From: Pratylenchus scribneri
Lineage: Eukaryota; Nematoda; Chromadorea; Rhabditida; Pratylenchidae
Reading direction: 5' to 3'
Assembly: GCA_030063045.1 (NCBI GenBank)
Contig: JAQSEB010000086.1
Span: 434,001-498,000 of the forward strand
Length of the DNA stretch: 64,000 nt
Every line of letters starts with the position of its first letter. Position 1 is the stretch's first letter. The notes beneath the pieces were generated by a model, which did no database searches, was not told the DNA's origin, and worked only from the letters and a program-made list of their open reading frames with translations. The position numbers and the translations under genes are program-made. Below, one piece after another: positions 28,901 to 41,670 of the stretch.

Positions 28901-31900
28901 AACTATTTAAGATTAATTTTTAGACTCATAAAAATAATTCTAAATGATTTTGCGGCATCCGCTAAACTATTTAAGATTAATTTTTAGACTCATAAAAATA
29001 ATTCTAAATGATTTTGCGGCATCCGCTAAACAATTTAAGATTAATTTTTAGACTCATAAAAATATATCTTAGTCAATTTGCGGCATCCGCTAAACTATTT
29101 AAGATTAATTTTTAGACTCATAAAAATAATTCTAAATGATTTTGCGGCATCCGCTAAACTATTTAAGATTAATTTTTAGACTCATAAAAATAATTCTAAA
29201 TGATTTTGCGGCATCCGCTAAACAATTTAAGATTAATTTTTAGACTCATAAAAATAATTCTAAATGATTTTGCGGCATCCGCTAAACAATTTAAGGTTAA
29301 TTTTTAGACTCATAAAAATAATTCTAAATGATTTTGCGGCATCCGCTAAACCAATTAAGATTAATTTTTAGACTCATAAAAATAATTCTAAATGATTTTG
29401 CGGCATCCGCTAAACAATTTAAGATTAATTTTTAGACTCATAAAAATAATTCTAAATGATTCTGCGGCATCCGCTAAACTATTTAAGATTAATTTTTAGA
29501 CTCATAAAAATAATTCTAAATGATTTTGCGGCATCCGCTAAACCAATTAAGATTAATTTTTAGACTCATAAAAATAATTCTAAATGATTTTGCGGCATCC
29601 GCTAAACTATTTAAGATTAATTTTTAGACTCATAAAAATAATTCTAAATGATTTTGCGGCATCCGCTAAACAATTTAAGATTAATTTTTAGACTCATAAA
29701 AATATATCTTAGTCAATTTGCGGCATCCGCTAAACTATTTAAGATTAATTTTTAGACTCATAAAAATAATTCTAAATGATTTTGCGGCATCCGCTAAACT
29801 ATTTAAGATTAATTTTTAGACTCATAAAAATAATTCTAAATGATTTTGCGGCATCCGCTAAACAATTTAAGATTAATTTTTAGACTCATAAAAATATATC
29901 TTAGTCAATTTGCGGCATCCGCTAAACAATTTAAGATTAATTTTTAGACTCATAAAAATATATCTTAGTCAATTTGCGGCATCCGCTAAACAATTTAAGA
30001 TTAATTTTTAGACTCATAAAAATATATCTTAGTCAATTTGCGGCATCCGCTAAACTATTTAAGATTAATTTTTAGACTCATAAAAATAATTCTAAATGAT
30101 TTTGCGGCATCCGCTAAACTATTTAAGATTAATTTTTAGACTCATAAAAATAATTCTAAATGATTTTGCGGCATCCGCTAAACTATTTAAGATTAATTTT
30201 TAGACTCATAAAAATAATTCTAAATGATTTTGCGGCATCCGCTAAACAATTTAAGATTAATTTTTAGACTCATAAAAATATATCTTAGTCAATTTGCGGC
30301 ATCCGCTAAACTATTTAAGATTAATTTTTAGACTCATAAAAATAATTCTAAATGATTTTGCGGCATCCGCTAAACTATTTAAGATTAATTTTTAGACTCA
30401 TAAAAATAATTCTAAATGATTTTGCGGCATCCGCTAAACTATTTAAGATTAATTTTTAGACTCATAAAAATAATTCTAAATGATTTTGCGGCATCCGCTA
30501 AACAATTTAAGATTAATTTTTAGACTCATAAAAATATATCTTAGTCAATTTGCGGCATCCGCTAAACTATTTAAGATTAATTTTTAGACTCATAAAAATA
30601 ATTCTAAATGATTTTGCGGCATCCGCTAAACTATTTAAGATTAATTTTTAGACTCATAAAAATAATTCTAAATGATTTTGCGGCATCCGCTAAACAATTT
30701 AAGATTAATTTTTAGACTCATAAAAATAATTCTAAATGATTTTGCGGCATCCGCTAAACAATTTAAGGTTAATTTTTAGACTCATAAAAATAATTCTAAA
30801 TGATTTTGCGGCATCCGCTAAACCAATTAAGATTAATTTTTAGACTCATAAAAATAATTCTAAATGATTTTGCGGCATCCGCTAAACAATTTAAGATTAA
30901 TTTTTAGACTCATAAAAATAATTCTAAATGATTCTGCGGCATCCGCTAAACTATTTAAGATTAATTTTTAGACTCATAAAAATAATTCTAAATGATTTTG
31001 CGGCATCCGCTAAACCAATTAAGATTAATTTTTAGACTCATAAAAATAATTCTAAATGATTTTGCGGCATCCGCTAAACTATTTAAGATTAATTTTTAGA
31101 CTCATAAAAATAATTCTAAATGATTTTGCGGCATCCGCTAAACAATTTAAGATTAATTTTTAGACTCATAAAAATATATCTTAGTCAATTTGCGGCATCC
31201 GCTAAACTATTTAAGATTAATTTTTAGACTCATAAAAATAATTCTAAATGATTTTGCGGCATCCGCTAAACTATTTAAGATTAATTTTTAGACTCATAAA
31301 AATAATTCTAAATGATTTTGCGGCATCCGCTAAACAATTTAAGATTAATTTTTAGACTCATAAAAATATATCTTAGTCAATTTGCGGCATCCGCTAAACA
31401 ATTTAAGATTAATTTTTAGACTCATAAAAATATATCTTAGTCAATTTGCGGCATCCGCTAAACAATTTAAGATTAATTTTTAGACTCATAAAAATATATC
31501 TTACTCAATTTGCGGCATCCGCTAAACTATTTAAGATTAATTTTTAGACTCATAAAAATAATTCTAAATGATTTTGCGGCATCCGCTAAACTATTTAAGA
31601 TTAATTTTTAGACTCATAAAAATAATTCTAAATGATTTTGCGGCATCCGCTAAACTATTTAAGATTAATTTTTAGACTCATAAAAATAATTCTAAATGAT
31701 TTTGCGGCATCCGCTAAACAATTTAAGATTAATTTTTAGACTCATAAAAATATATCTTAGTCAATTTGCGGCATCCGCTAAACTATTTAAGATTAATTTT
31801 TAGACTCATAAAAATAATTCTAAATGATTTTGCGGCATCCGCTAAACTATTTAAGATTAATTTTTAGACTCATAAAAATAATTCTAAATGATTTTGCGAC

Positions 31901-34900
31901 ATCCGCTAAACAATTTAAGATTAATTTTTAGACTCATAAAAATAATTCTAAATGATTTTGCGGCATCCGCTAAACAATTTAAGATTAATTTTTAGACTCA
32001 TAAAAATAATTCTAAATGATTCTGCGGCATCCGCTAAACTATTTAAGATTAATTTTTAGACTCATAAAAATATATCTTAGTCAATTTGCGGCATCCGCTA
32101 AACAATTTAAGATTAATTTTTAGACTCATAAAAATAATTCTAAATGATTCTGCGGCATCCGCTAAACTATTTAAGATTAATTTTTAGACTCATAAAAATA
32201 TATCTTAGTCAATTTGCGGCATCCGCTAAACTATTTAAGATTAATTTTTAGACTCATAAAAATATATCTTAGTCAATTTGCGGCATCCGCTAAACTAATT
32301 AAGATTAATTTTTAGACTCATAAAAATATATCTTAGTCAATTTGCGGCATCCGCTAAACTATTTAAGATTAATTTTTAGACTCATAAAAATAATTCTAAA
32401 TGATTTTGCGGCATCCGCTAAACAATTTAAGATTAATTTTTAGACTCTTAAAAATAATTCTAAATGATTTTGCGGCATCCGCTAAACAATTTAAGATTAA
32501 TTTTTAGACTCATAAAAATATATCTTAGTCAATTTGCGGCATCCGCTAAACTATTTAAGATTAATTTTTAGACTCATAAAAATAATTCTAAATGATTTTG
32601 CGGCATCCGCTAAACTATTTAAGATTAATTTTTAGACTCATAAAAATAATTCTATATGATTTTGCGGCATCCGCTAAACAATTTAAGATTAATTTTTAGA
32701 CTCATAAAAATATATCTTAGTCAATTTGCGGCATCCGCTAAACAATTTAAGATTAATTTTTAGACTCATAAAAATATATCTTAGTCAATTTGCGGCATCC
32801 GCTAAACAATTTAAGATTAATTTTTAGACTCATAAAAATATATCTTAGTCAATTTGCGGCATCCGCTAAACTATTTAAGATTAATTTTTAGACTCATAAA
32901 AATAATTCTAAATGATTTTGCGGCATCCGCTAAACTATTTAAGATTAATTTTTAGACTCATAAAAATAATTCTAAATGATTTTGCGGCATCCGCTAAACA
33001 ATTTAAGATTAATTTTTAGACTCATAAAAATAATTCTAAATGATTCTGCGGCATCCGCTAAACTATTTAAGATTAATTTTTAGACTCATAAAAATAATTC
33101 TTAATGATTTTGCGGCATCCGTAACCTAAATAAGATTAATTTTTAGACTTAGAAAAATAATTCTAAATGATTTTGCGGCATCCGCTAAACAATTTAAGAT
33201 TAATTTTTAGACTCTTAAAAATAATTCTAAATGATTTTGCGGCATCCGCTAAATAATTTAAGATTAATTTTTAGACTCATAAAAATAATTCTAAATGATT
33301 TTGCGGCATCCGCTAAACAATTTAAGATTAATTTTTAGACTCATAAAAATATATCTTAGTCAATTTGCGGCATCCGCTAAACAATTTAAGATTAATTTTT
33401 AGACTCATAAAAATATATCTTAGTCAATTTGCGGCATCCGCTAAACTATTTAAGATTAATTTTTAGACTCATAAAAATAATTCTAAATGATTTTGCGGCA
33501 TCCGCTAAACTATTTAAGATTAATTTTTAGACTCATAAAAATAATTCTAAATGATTTTGCGGCATCCGCTAAACAATTTAAGATTAATTTTTAGACTCAT
33601 AAAAATAATTCTAAATGATTCTGCGGCATCCGCTAAACTATTTAAGATTAATTTTTAGACTCATAAAAATAATTCTTAATGATTTTGCGGCATCCGTAAC
33701 CTAAATAAGATTAATTTTTAGACTTAGAAAAATAATTCTAAATGATTTTGCGGCATCCGCTAAACAATTTAAGATTAATTTTTAGACTCTTAAAAATAAT
33801 TCTAAATGATTTTGCGGCATCCGCTAAACAATTTAAGATTAATTTTTAGACTCATAAAAATAATTCTAAATGATTTTGCGGCATCCGCTAAACAATTTAA
33901 GATTAATTTTTAGACTCATAAAAATAATTCTAAATGATTTTGCGGCATCCGCTAAACTATTTAAGATTAATTTTTAGACTCATAAAAATAATTCTAAATG
34001 ATTTTGCGGCATCCGCTAAACCAATTAAGATTAATTTTTAGACTCATAAAAATAATTCTAAATGATTTTGCGGCATCCGCTAAACTAATTAAGATTAATT
34101 TTTAGACTCATAAAAATAATTCTAAATGATTTACGGCATCCGCTAAACAATTTAAGATTAATTTTTAGACTCATAAAAATAATTCTAAATGATTTTGCGG
34201 CATCCGCTAAACTATTTAAGATTAATTTTTAGACTCATAAAAATAATTCTAAATGATTTTGCGGCATCCGCTAAACCAATTAAGATTAATTTTTAGACTC
34301 ATAAAAATATATCTTAGTCAATTTGTGGCATCCGCTAAACTATTTAAGATTAATTTTTAGACTCATAAAAATATATCTTAGTCAATTTGCGGCATCCGCT
34401 AAACTAATTAAGATTAATTTTTAGACTCATAAAAATATATCTTTGTCAATTTGCGGCATCCGCTAAACTATTTAAGATTAATTTTTAGACTCATAAAAAT
34501 ATATCTTAGTCAATTTGCGGCATCCGCTAAACTATTTAAGATTAATTTTTAGACTCATAAAAATAATTCTAAATGATTTTGCGGCATCCGCTAAACCAAT
34601 TAAGATTAATTTTTAGACTCATAAAAATAATTCTAAATGATTTTGCGGCATCCGCTAAACTAATTAAGATTAATTTTTAGACTCATAAAAATAATTCTAA
34701 ATGATTTTGCGGCATCCGCTAAAGAATTTAAGATTAATTTTTAGACTCATAAAAATAATTCTAAATGATTTTGCGGCATCCGCTAAACTATTTAAGATTA
34801 ATTTTTAGACTCATAAAAATAATTCTAAATGATTTTGCGGCATCCGCTAAACCAATTAAGATTAATTTTTAGACTCATAAAAATATATCTTAGTCAATTT

Positions 34901-35079
34901 GTGGCATCCGCTAAACTATTTAAGATTAATTTTTAGACTCATAAAAATATATCTTAGTCAATTTGCGGCATCCGCTAAACTAATTAAGATTAATTTTTAG
35001 ACTCATAAAAATATATCTTAGTCAATTTGCGGCATCCGCTAAACTATTTAAGATTAATTTTTAGACTCATAAAAATAAT

Positions 35080-36235
35080 TCTTAGTCAATTCGCGGCATC
35101 CGCTAATTAATTCTAATATATTTTTTAGACCCAGGAAAATATATCTTAGTCAATTTGTGGCATCCGCTAAACTATTTAAGATTAATTTTTAGATTCATAA
35201 AAATAATTCTTAGTCAATTCGCGGCATCCGCTAATTAATTCTAATATATTCTTTAGACTCAAAAAAATAATTCTTAGTCAATTTGCGGCATCCGCTAAAC
35301 TTTTTAAGATTAATTTTTAGACTCATAAAAATATATCTTAGTCAATTTGCGGCATCCGCTAAACTATTTAAGATTAATTTTTAGACTCATAAAAATATAT
35401 CTTAGTCAATTTGCGGCATCCGCTAAGCTATTTAAGATTAATTTTTAGACTCATAAAAATAATTCTAAATGATTTTGCGGCATCCGCTAAACAATTTAAG
35501 ATTAATTTTTGACTCATAAAAATATATCTTAGTCAATTTGCGGCATCCGCTAAACTAATTAAGATTAATTTTTAGACTCATAAAAATATATCTTAGTCAA
35601 TTTGTGGCATCCGCTAAACTATTTAAGATTAATTTTTAGACTCATAAAAATATATCTTAGTCAATTTGTGGCATCCGCTAAACTATTTAAGATTAATTTT
35701 TAGACTCATAAAAATATATCTTAGTCAATTTGCGGCATCCGCTAAACTAATTAAGATTAATTTTTAGACTCATAAAAATATATCTTAGTCAATTTGTGGC
35801 ATCCGCTAAACTATTTAAGATTAATTTTTAGACTCATAAAAATATATCTTAGTCAATTTGCGGCATCCGCTAAACTAATTAAGATTAATTTTTAGACTCA
35901 TAAAAATATATCTTAGTCAATTTGCGGCATCCGCTAAACTAATTAAGATTAATTTTTAGACTCATAAAAATAATTCTTAGTCAATTTGCGGCATCCGCTA
36001 AACTATTTAAGATTAATTTTTAGACTCATAAAAATAATTCTTAGTCAATTCGCGGCATCCGCTAATTAATTCTAATATATTTTTTAGACCCAGGAAAATA
36101 TATCTTAGTCAATTTGTGGCATCCGCTAAACTATTTAAGATTAATTTTTAGATTCATAAAAATAATTCTTAGTCAATTCGCGGCATCCGCTAATTAATTC
36201 TAATATATTCTTTAGACTCAAAAAAATAATTCTTA
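35080..36235. repeat. Divergent hybrid satellite monomers (type C)
   Basis: Four monomers, near 35080, 35205, 36040 and 36165, differ from all others. They join the left half of type A to the right half of type B (AATAATTCTTAGTCAATTCG). They also replace the usual post-core arm with CTAATTAATTCTAATATATT, and two carry TTTTAGACCCAGGAAAATA. The whole cluster is duplicated about 959 bp apart. They look like products of recombination between A and B types plus an older divergent unit. Confidence 0.85.
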
Positions 36236-39200
36236 GTCAATTTGCGGCATCCGCTAAACTATTTAAGATTAATTTTTAGACTCATAAAAATATATCTTAG
36301 TCAATTTGCGGCATCCGCTAAACTATTTAAGATTAATTTTTAGACTCATAAAAATATATCTTAGTCAATTTGCGGCATCCGCTAAACTATTTAAGATTAA
36401 TATTTAGACTCATAAAAATAATTCTAAATGATTTTGCGGCATCCGCTAAACAATTTAAGATTAATTTTTAGACTCATAAAAATATATCTTAGTCAATTTG
36501 CGGCATCCGCTAAACTAATTAAGATTAATTTTTAGACTCATAAAAATATATCTTAGTCAATTTGCGGCATCCGCTAAACTATTTAAGATTAATTTTTAGA
36601 CTCATAAAAATATATCTTAGTCAATTTGCGGCATCCGCTAAACTATTTAAGATTAATTTTTAGACTCATAAAAATAATTCTAAATGATTTTGCGGCATCC
36701 GCTAAACTAATTAAGATTAATTTTTAGACTCATAAAAATAATTCTAAATGATTTTGCGGCATCCGCTAAACTAATTAAAATTAATTTTTAGACTCATAAA
36801 AATAATTCTAAATGATTTTGCGGCATCCGCTAAACAATTTAAGATTAATTTTTAGACTCATAAAAATAATTCTAAATGATTTTGCGACATCCGCTAAACT
36901 ATTTAAGATTAATTTTTAGACTCATAAAAATAATTCTAAATGATTTTGCGGCATCCGCTAAACAATTTAAGATTAATTTTTAGACTCATAAAAATATATC
37001 TTAGTCAATTTGCGGCATCCGCTAAACTATTTAAGATTAATTTTTAGACTCATAAAAATAATTCTAAATGATTTTGCGGCATCCGCTAAACTATTTAAGA
37101 TTAATTTTTAGACTCATAAAAATATATCTTAGTCAATTTGCGGCATCCGCTAAACTATTTAAGATTAATTTTTAGACTCATAAAAATAATTCTAAATGAT
37201 TTTGCGGCATCCGCTAAACTATTTAAGATTAATTTTTAGACTCATAAAAATAATTCTAAATGATTTTGCGGCATCCGCTAAACTAATTAAGATTAATTTT
37301 TAGACTCATAAAAATATATCTTAGTCAATTTGCGGCATCCGCTAAACTATTTAAGATTAATTTTTAGACTCATAAAAATAATTCTAAATGATTTTGCGGC
37401 ATCCGCTAAACTATTTAAGATTAATTTTTAGACTCATAAAAATATATCTTATTAGTCAATTTGCGGCATCCGCTAAACTATTTAAGATTAATTTTTAGAC
37501 TCATAAAAATAATTCTAAATGATTTTGCGGCATCCGCTAAACTATTTAAGATTAATTTTTAGACTCATAAAAATAATTCTAAATGATTTTGCGGCATCCG
37601 CTAAACTAATTAAGATTAATTTTTAGACTCATAAAAATATATCTTAGTCAATTTGCGGCATCCGCTAAACTATTTAAGATTAATTTTTAGACTCATAAAA
37701 ATAATTCTAAATGATTTTGCGGCATCCGCTAAACCAATTAAGATTAATTTTTAGACTCATAAAAATATATCTTAGTTAATTTGTGGCATCCGCTAAACTA
37801 TTTAAGATTAATTTTTAGACTCATAAAAATATATCTTAGTCAATTTGCGGCATCCGCTAAACTAATTAAGATTAATTTTTAGACTCATAAAAATATATCT
37901 TAGTCAATTTGCGGCATCCGCTAAACTATTTAAGATTAATTTTTAGACTCATAAAAATAATTCTAAATGATTTTGCGGCATCCGCTAAACAATTTAAGAT
38001 TAATTTTTAGACTCATAAAAATATATCTTAGTCAATTTGCGGCATCCGCTAAACTATTTAAGATTAATTTTTAGACTCATAAAAATATATCTTAGTCAAT
38101 TTGCGGCATCCGCTAAACTATTTAAGATTAATTTTTAGACTCATAAAAATATATCTTAGTCAATTTGCGGCATCCGCTAAACTATTTAAGATTAATTTTT
38201 AGACTCATAAAAATATATCTTAGTCAATTTGCGGCATCCGCTAAACTATTTAAGATTAATTTTTAGACTCATAAAAATATATCTTAGTCAATTTGCGGCA
38301 TCCGCTAAACTATTTAAGATTAATTTTTAGACTCATAAAAATAATTCTAAATGATTTTGCGGCATCCGCTAAACTAATTAAGATTAATTTTTAGACTCAT
38401 AAAAATAATTCTAAATGATTTTGCGGCATCCGCTAAACAATTTAAGATTAATTTTTAGACTCATAAAAATAATTCTAAATGATTTTGCGACATCCGCTAA
38501 ACTAATTAAGATTAATTTTTAGACTCATAAAAATATATCTTAGTCAATTTGCGGCATCCGCTAAACAATTTAAGATTAATTTTTAGACTCATAAAAATAA
38601 TTCTAAATGATTTTGCGACATCCGCTAAACTATTTAAGATTAATTTTTAGACTCATAAAAATATATCTTAGTCAATTTGCGGCATCCGCTAAACTAATTA
38701 AGATTAATTTTTAGACTCATAAAAATATATCTTAGTCAATTTGCGGCATCCGCTAAACTATTTAAGATTAATTTTTAGACTCATAAAAATATATCTTAGT
38801 CAATTTGCGGCATCCGCTAAACTAATTAAGATTAATTTTTAGACTCATAAAAATATATCTTAGTCAATTTGCGGCATCCGCTAAACTATTTAAGATTAAT
38901 TTTTAGACTCATAAAAATATATCTTAGTCAATTTGCGGCATCCGCTAAACTAATTAAGATTAATTTTTAGACTCATAAAAATATATCTTAGTCAATTTGC
39001 GGCATCCGCTAAACTATTTAAGATTAATTTTTAGACTCATAAAAATATATCTTAGTCAATTTGCGGCATCCGCTAAACTATTTAAGATTAATTTTTAGAC
39101 TCATAAAAATATATCTTAGTCAATTTGCGGCATCCGCTAAACTATTTAAGATTAATTTTTAGACTCATAAAAATAATTCTAAATGATTTTGCGGCATCCG

Positions 39201-40956
39201 CTAAACTAATTAAGATTAATTTTTAGACTCATAAAAATAATTCTAAATGATTTTGCGGCATCCGCTAAACAATTTAAGATTAATTTTTAGATCCATAAAA
39301 ATAATTCTAAATGATTTTGCGACATCCGCTAAACTATTTAAGATTAATTTTTAGACTCATAAAAATAATTCTAAATGATTTTGCGGCATCCGCTAAACTA
39401 ATTAAGATTAATTTTTAGACTCATAAAAATATATCTTAGTCAATTTGCGGCATCCGCTAAACTATTTAAGATTAATTTTTAGACTCATAAAAATATATCT
39501 TAGTCAATTTGCGGCATCCGCTAAACTAATTAAGATTAATTTTTAGACTCATAAAAATAATTCTAAATGATTTTGCGGCATCCGCTAAACTAATTAAGAT
39601 TAATTTTTAGACTCATAAAAATAATTCTAAATGATTTTGCGGCATCCGCTAAACAATTTAAGATTAATTTTTAGACTCATAAAAATAATTCTAAATGATT
39701 TTGCGACATCCGCTAAACTATTTAAGATTAATTTTTAGACTCATAAAAATAATTCTAAATGATTTTGCGGCATCCGCTAAACTAATTAAGATTAATTTTT
39801 AGACTCATAAAAATAATTCTAAATGATTTTGCGGCATCCGCTAAACTATTTAAGATTAATTTTTAGACTCATAAAAATATATCTTAGTCAATTTGCGGCA
39901 TCAGCTAAACTATTTAAGATTAATTTTTAGACTCATAAAAATAATTCTAAATGATTTTGCGGCATCCGCTAAACTAATTAAAATTAATTTTTAGACTCAT
40001 AAAAATAATTCTAAATGATTTTGCGGCATCCGTTAACTATTTAAGATTAATTTTTAGACTCATAAAAATAATTCTAAATGATTTTGCGGCATCCGCTAAA
40101 CTAATTAAGATTAATTTTTAGACTCATAAAAATAATTCTAAATGATTTTGCGGCATCCGCTAAACTAATTAAAATTAATTTTTAGACTCATAAAAATAAT
40201 TCTAAATGATTTTGCGGCATCCGCTAAACTATTTAAGATTAATTTTTAGACTCATAAAAATATATCTTAGTCAATTTGCGGCATCCGCTAAACTATTTAA
40301 GATTAATTTTTAGACTCATAAAAATATATCTTAGTCAATTTGCGGCATCCGCTAAACTATTTAAGATTAATTTTTAGACTCATAAAAATATATCTTAGTC
40401 AATTTGCGGCATCCGCTAAACTATTTAAGATTAATTTTTAGACTCATAAAAATATATCTTAGTCAATTTGCGGCATCCGCTAAACTAATTAAGATTAATT
40501 TTTAGACTCATAAAAATATATCTTAGTCAATTTGCGGCATCCGCTAAACTATTTAAGATTAATTTTTAGACTCATAAAAATATATTTTAGTCAATTTGCG
40601 GCATCCGCTAAACTATTTAAGATTAATTTTTAGACTCATAAAAATATATCTTAGTCAATTTGCGGCATCCGCTAAACTATTTAAGATTAATTTTTAGACT
40701 CATAAAAATATATCTTAGTCAATTTGCGGCATCCGCTAAACTATTTAAGATTAATTTTTAGACTCATAAAAATATATCTTAGTCAATTTGCGGCATCCGC
40801 TAAACTAATTAAGATTAATTTTTAGACTCATAAAAATAATTCTAAATGATTTTGCGGCATCCGCTAAACTAATTAAGATTAATTTTTAGACTCATAAAAA
40901 TAATTCTAAATGATTTTGCGGCATCCGCTAAACAATTTAAGATTAATTTTTAGACT

Positions 40957-41335
40957 GTAAATGATTGCAAAAGGGTTTATGATTAATTAATATGATCATA
41001 TTTTTGGGAAAATTAAAAAAGTCTTAAAGCCATTTGTTTATATTTGATAAAACTCATCAAGAAGCATCTTTTGATTTTAACAAATTCCAACTCAATTTTA
41101 AACCAAAAACCAAAATGGGTTTAAACCGTTTAAAACCCTCTTTAATTTTGACTAAACCATGACAAATTATATACCATTCAATACTTCTTGAACAGCTCTA
41201 TCCAATTCGGTTTGTGAATGTAGGATAAACCCTTAAACAATTTAATTTCTATTTTTTCATCAAATAAATACAATTAATTTAAATAGAAAATTATGGTCTA
41301 AAAATATTTGCAATTTTTCTCCACTTTTTATTTAC
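40957..41335. other. Spacer between satellite edge and last visible calcium-channel exon
   Basis: I see no coding segment on either strand here. It starts right after the last satellite monomer and holds a copy of dispersed family F3 (41045-41235). If the exon ending at 41336 is spliced at its GTAAAT donor, this is the 5' start of a channel intron that continues into the satellite. Read through instead, the minus-strand frame reaches a TAA near 41294. Confidence 0.7.
41045..41235 (+). repeat. Dispersed element F3, copy 1 (next to satellite)
   Basis: Family core AATGGGTTTAAACCGTTTAA, then CCTCTTTAATTTTGAC, ACAAATTATATACCATTCAA, and AGCTCTATCCAATTCGG. Not inverted; no ORF. Confidence 0.8.
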
Positions 41336-41670
41336 TTTATTTGTTCCTTTCCCTTCCACATTGTTTGCCATTTCCAGTGCTGCCTTCAATTGTTCTGCCA
41401 TTGTCTTTTCCTTCTCCAAATCCTCTCGCGAACTCAACTTTATAAATTAAAATTTGGTATTTTCCATTCCAAATTTTATGCAACCTTTTCCTCATTTTTG
41501 GCCCAATTCATTTGGCCCAATTGTTCGCGCACCACTGACAAATTCCCGGGCCCACAACTGCATTCGCGCCGCTGCAAAAATGCGGGCGATGTTGTTTTGG
41601 CAATCAACAATTCCAATTCCGTTTTTCGATGCCTTTCCTCCTCTTCCGCACGGCGTCTGGCCTCTTCTTC
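41336..41670 (-). CDS. cca-1: cca-1 II-III linker exons, last visible (two exons)
   Basis: Exon 41670-41485 (phase 0) begins [19 protein letters not shown], a charged helical stretch continuing the EEEKRQL end of the previous exon, followed by a segment with [10 protein letters not shown] 47-nt intron (GTTGCA...AAAG) leads to exon 41437-41336, which codes [20 protein letters not shown] and ends GTNK at the donor AAA/GTAAAT. No domain III sequence follows before the satellite. Reading through the donor adds 14 residues and then a stop, which would give a two-domain protein. I favour splicing into an intron that enters the satellite. Confidence 0.8.

Larger units (their letters stand above)
1..40956. 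repeat. 64-bp satellite DNA array, about 640 tandem monomers
   Basis: A head-to-tail array fills the left 64% of the window and is open at the left edge. Each monomer is 64 bp. A constant part has the core TTTGCGGCATCCGCTAAAC and the arm TTAATTTTTAGACTCATAAA. A switchable block reads either AATAATTCTAAATGATTT (type A) or AATATATCTTAGTCAATTT (type B, sometimes TTAGTTAATTT), with no change in length. After the core, a short site has four common forms (AATTTAAG, CAATTAAG, TATTTAAG, TAATTAAG). Type A predominates on the left and type B becomes common right of about 34 kb. The core holds an inverted repeat, GCGG-CAT-CCGC, the only GC-rich part of the monomer. TAA stops occur throughout and no ORF of 60 codons exists. 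It resembles centromeric or heterochromatic satellite; function is not shown. The array ends abruptly at 40956 in unique sequence. Confidence 0.99.

Noticed and set aside
1..40956. CRISPR-like array
   Set aside because: Monomers are contiguous with no unique spacers, variation is spread over the monomer, and the flanking genes are animal genes.
1..40956. Telomere or subtelomeric repeat
   Set aside because: No TTAGGC-type runs; the monomer is 64 bp and the array is bounded by a conserved gene on the right.
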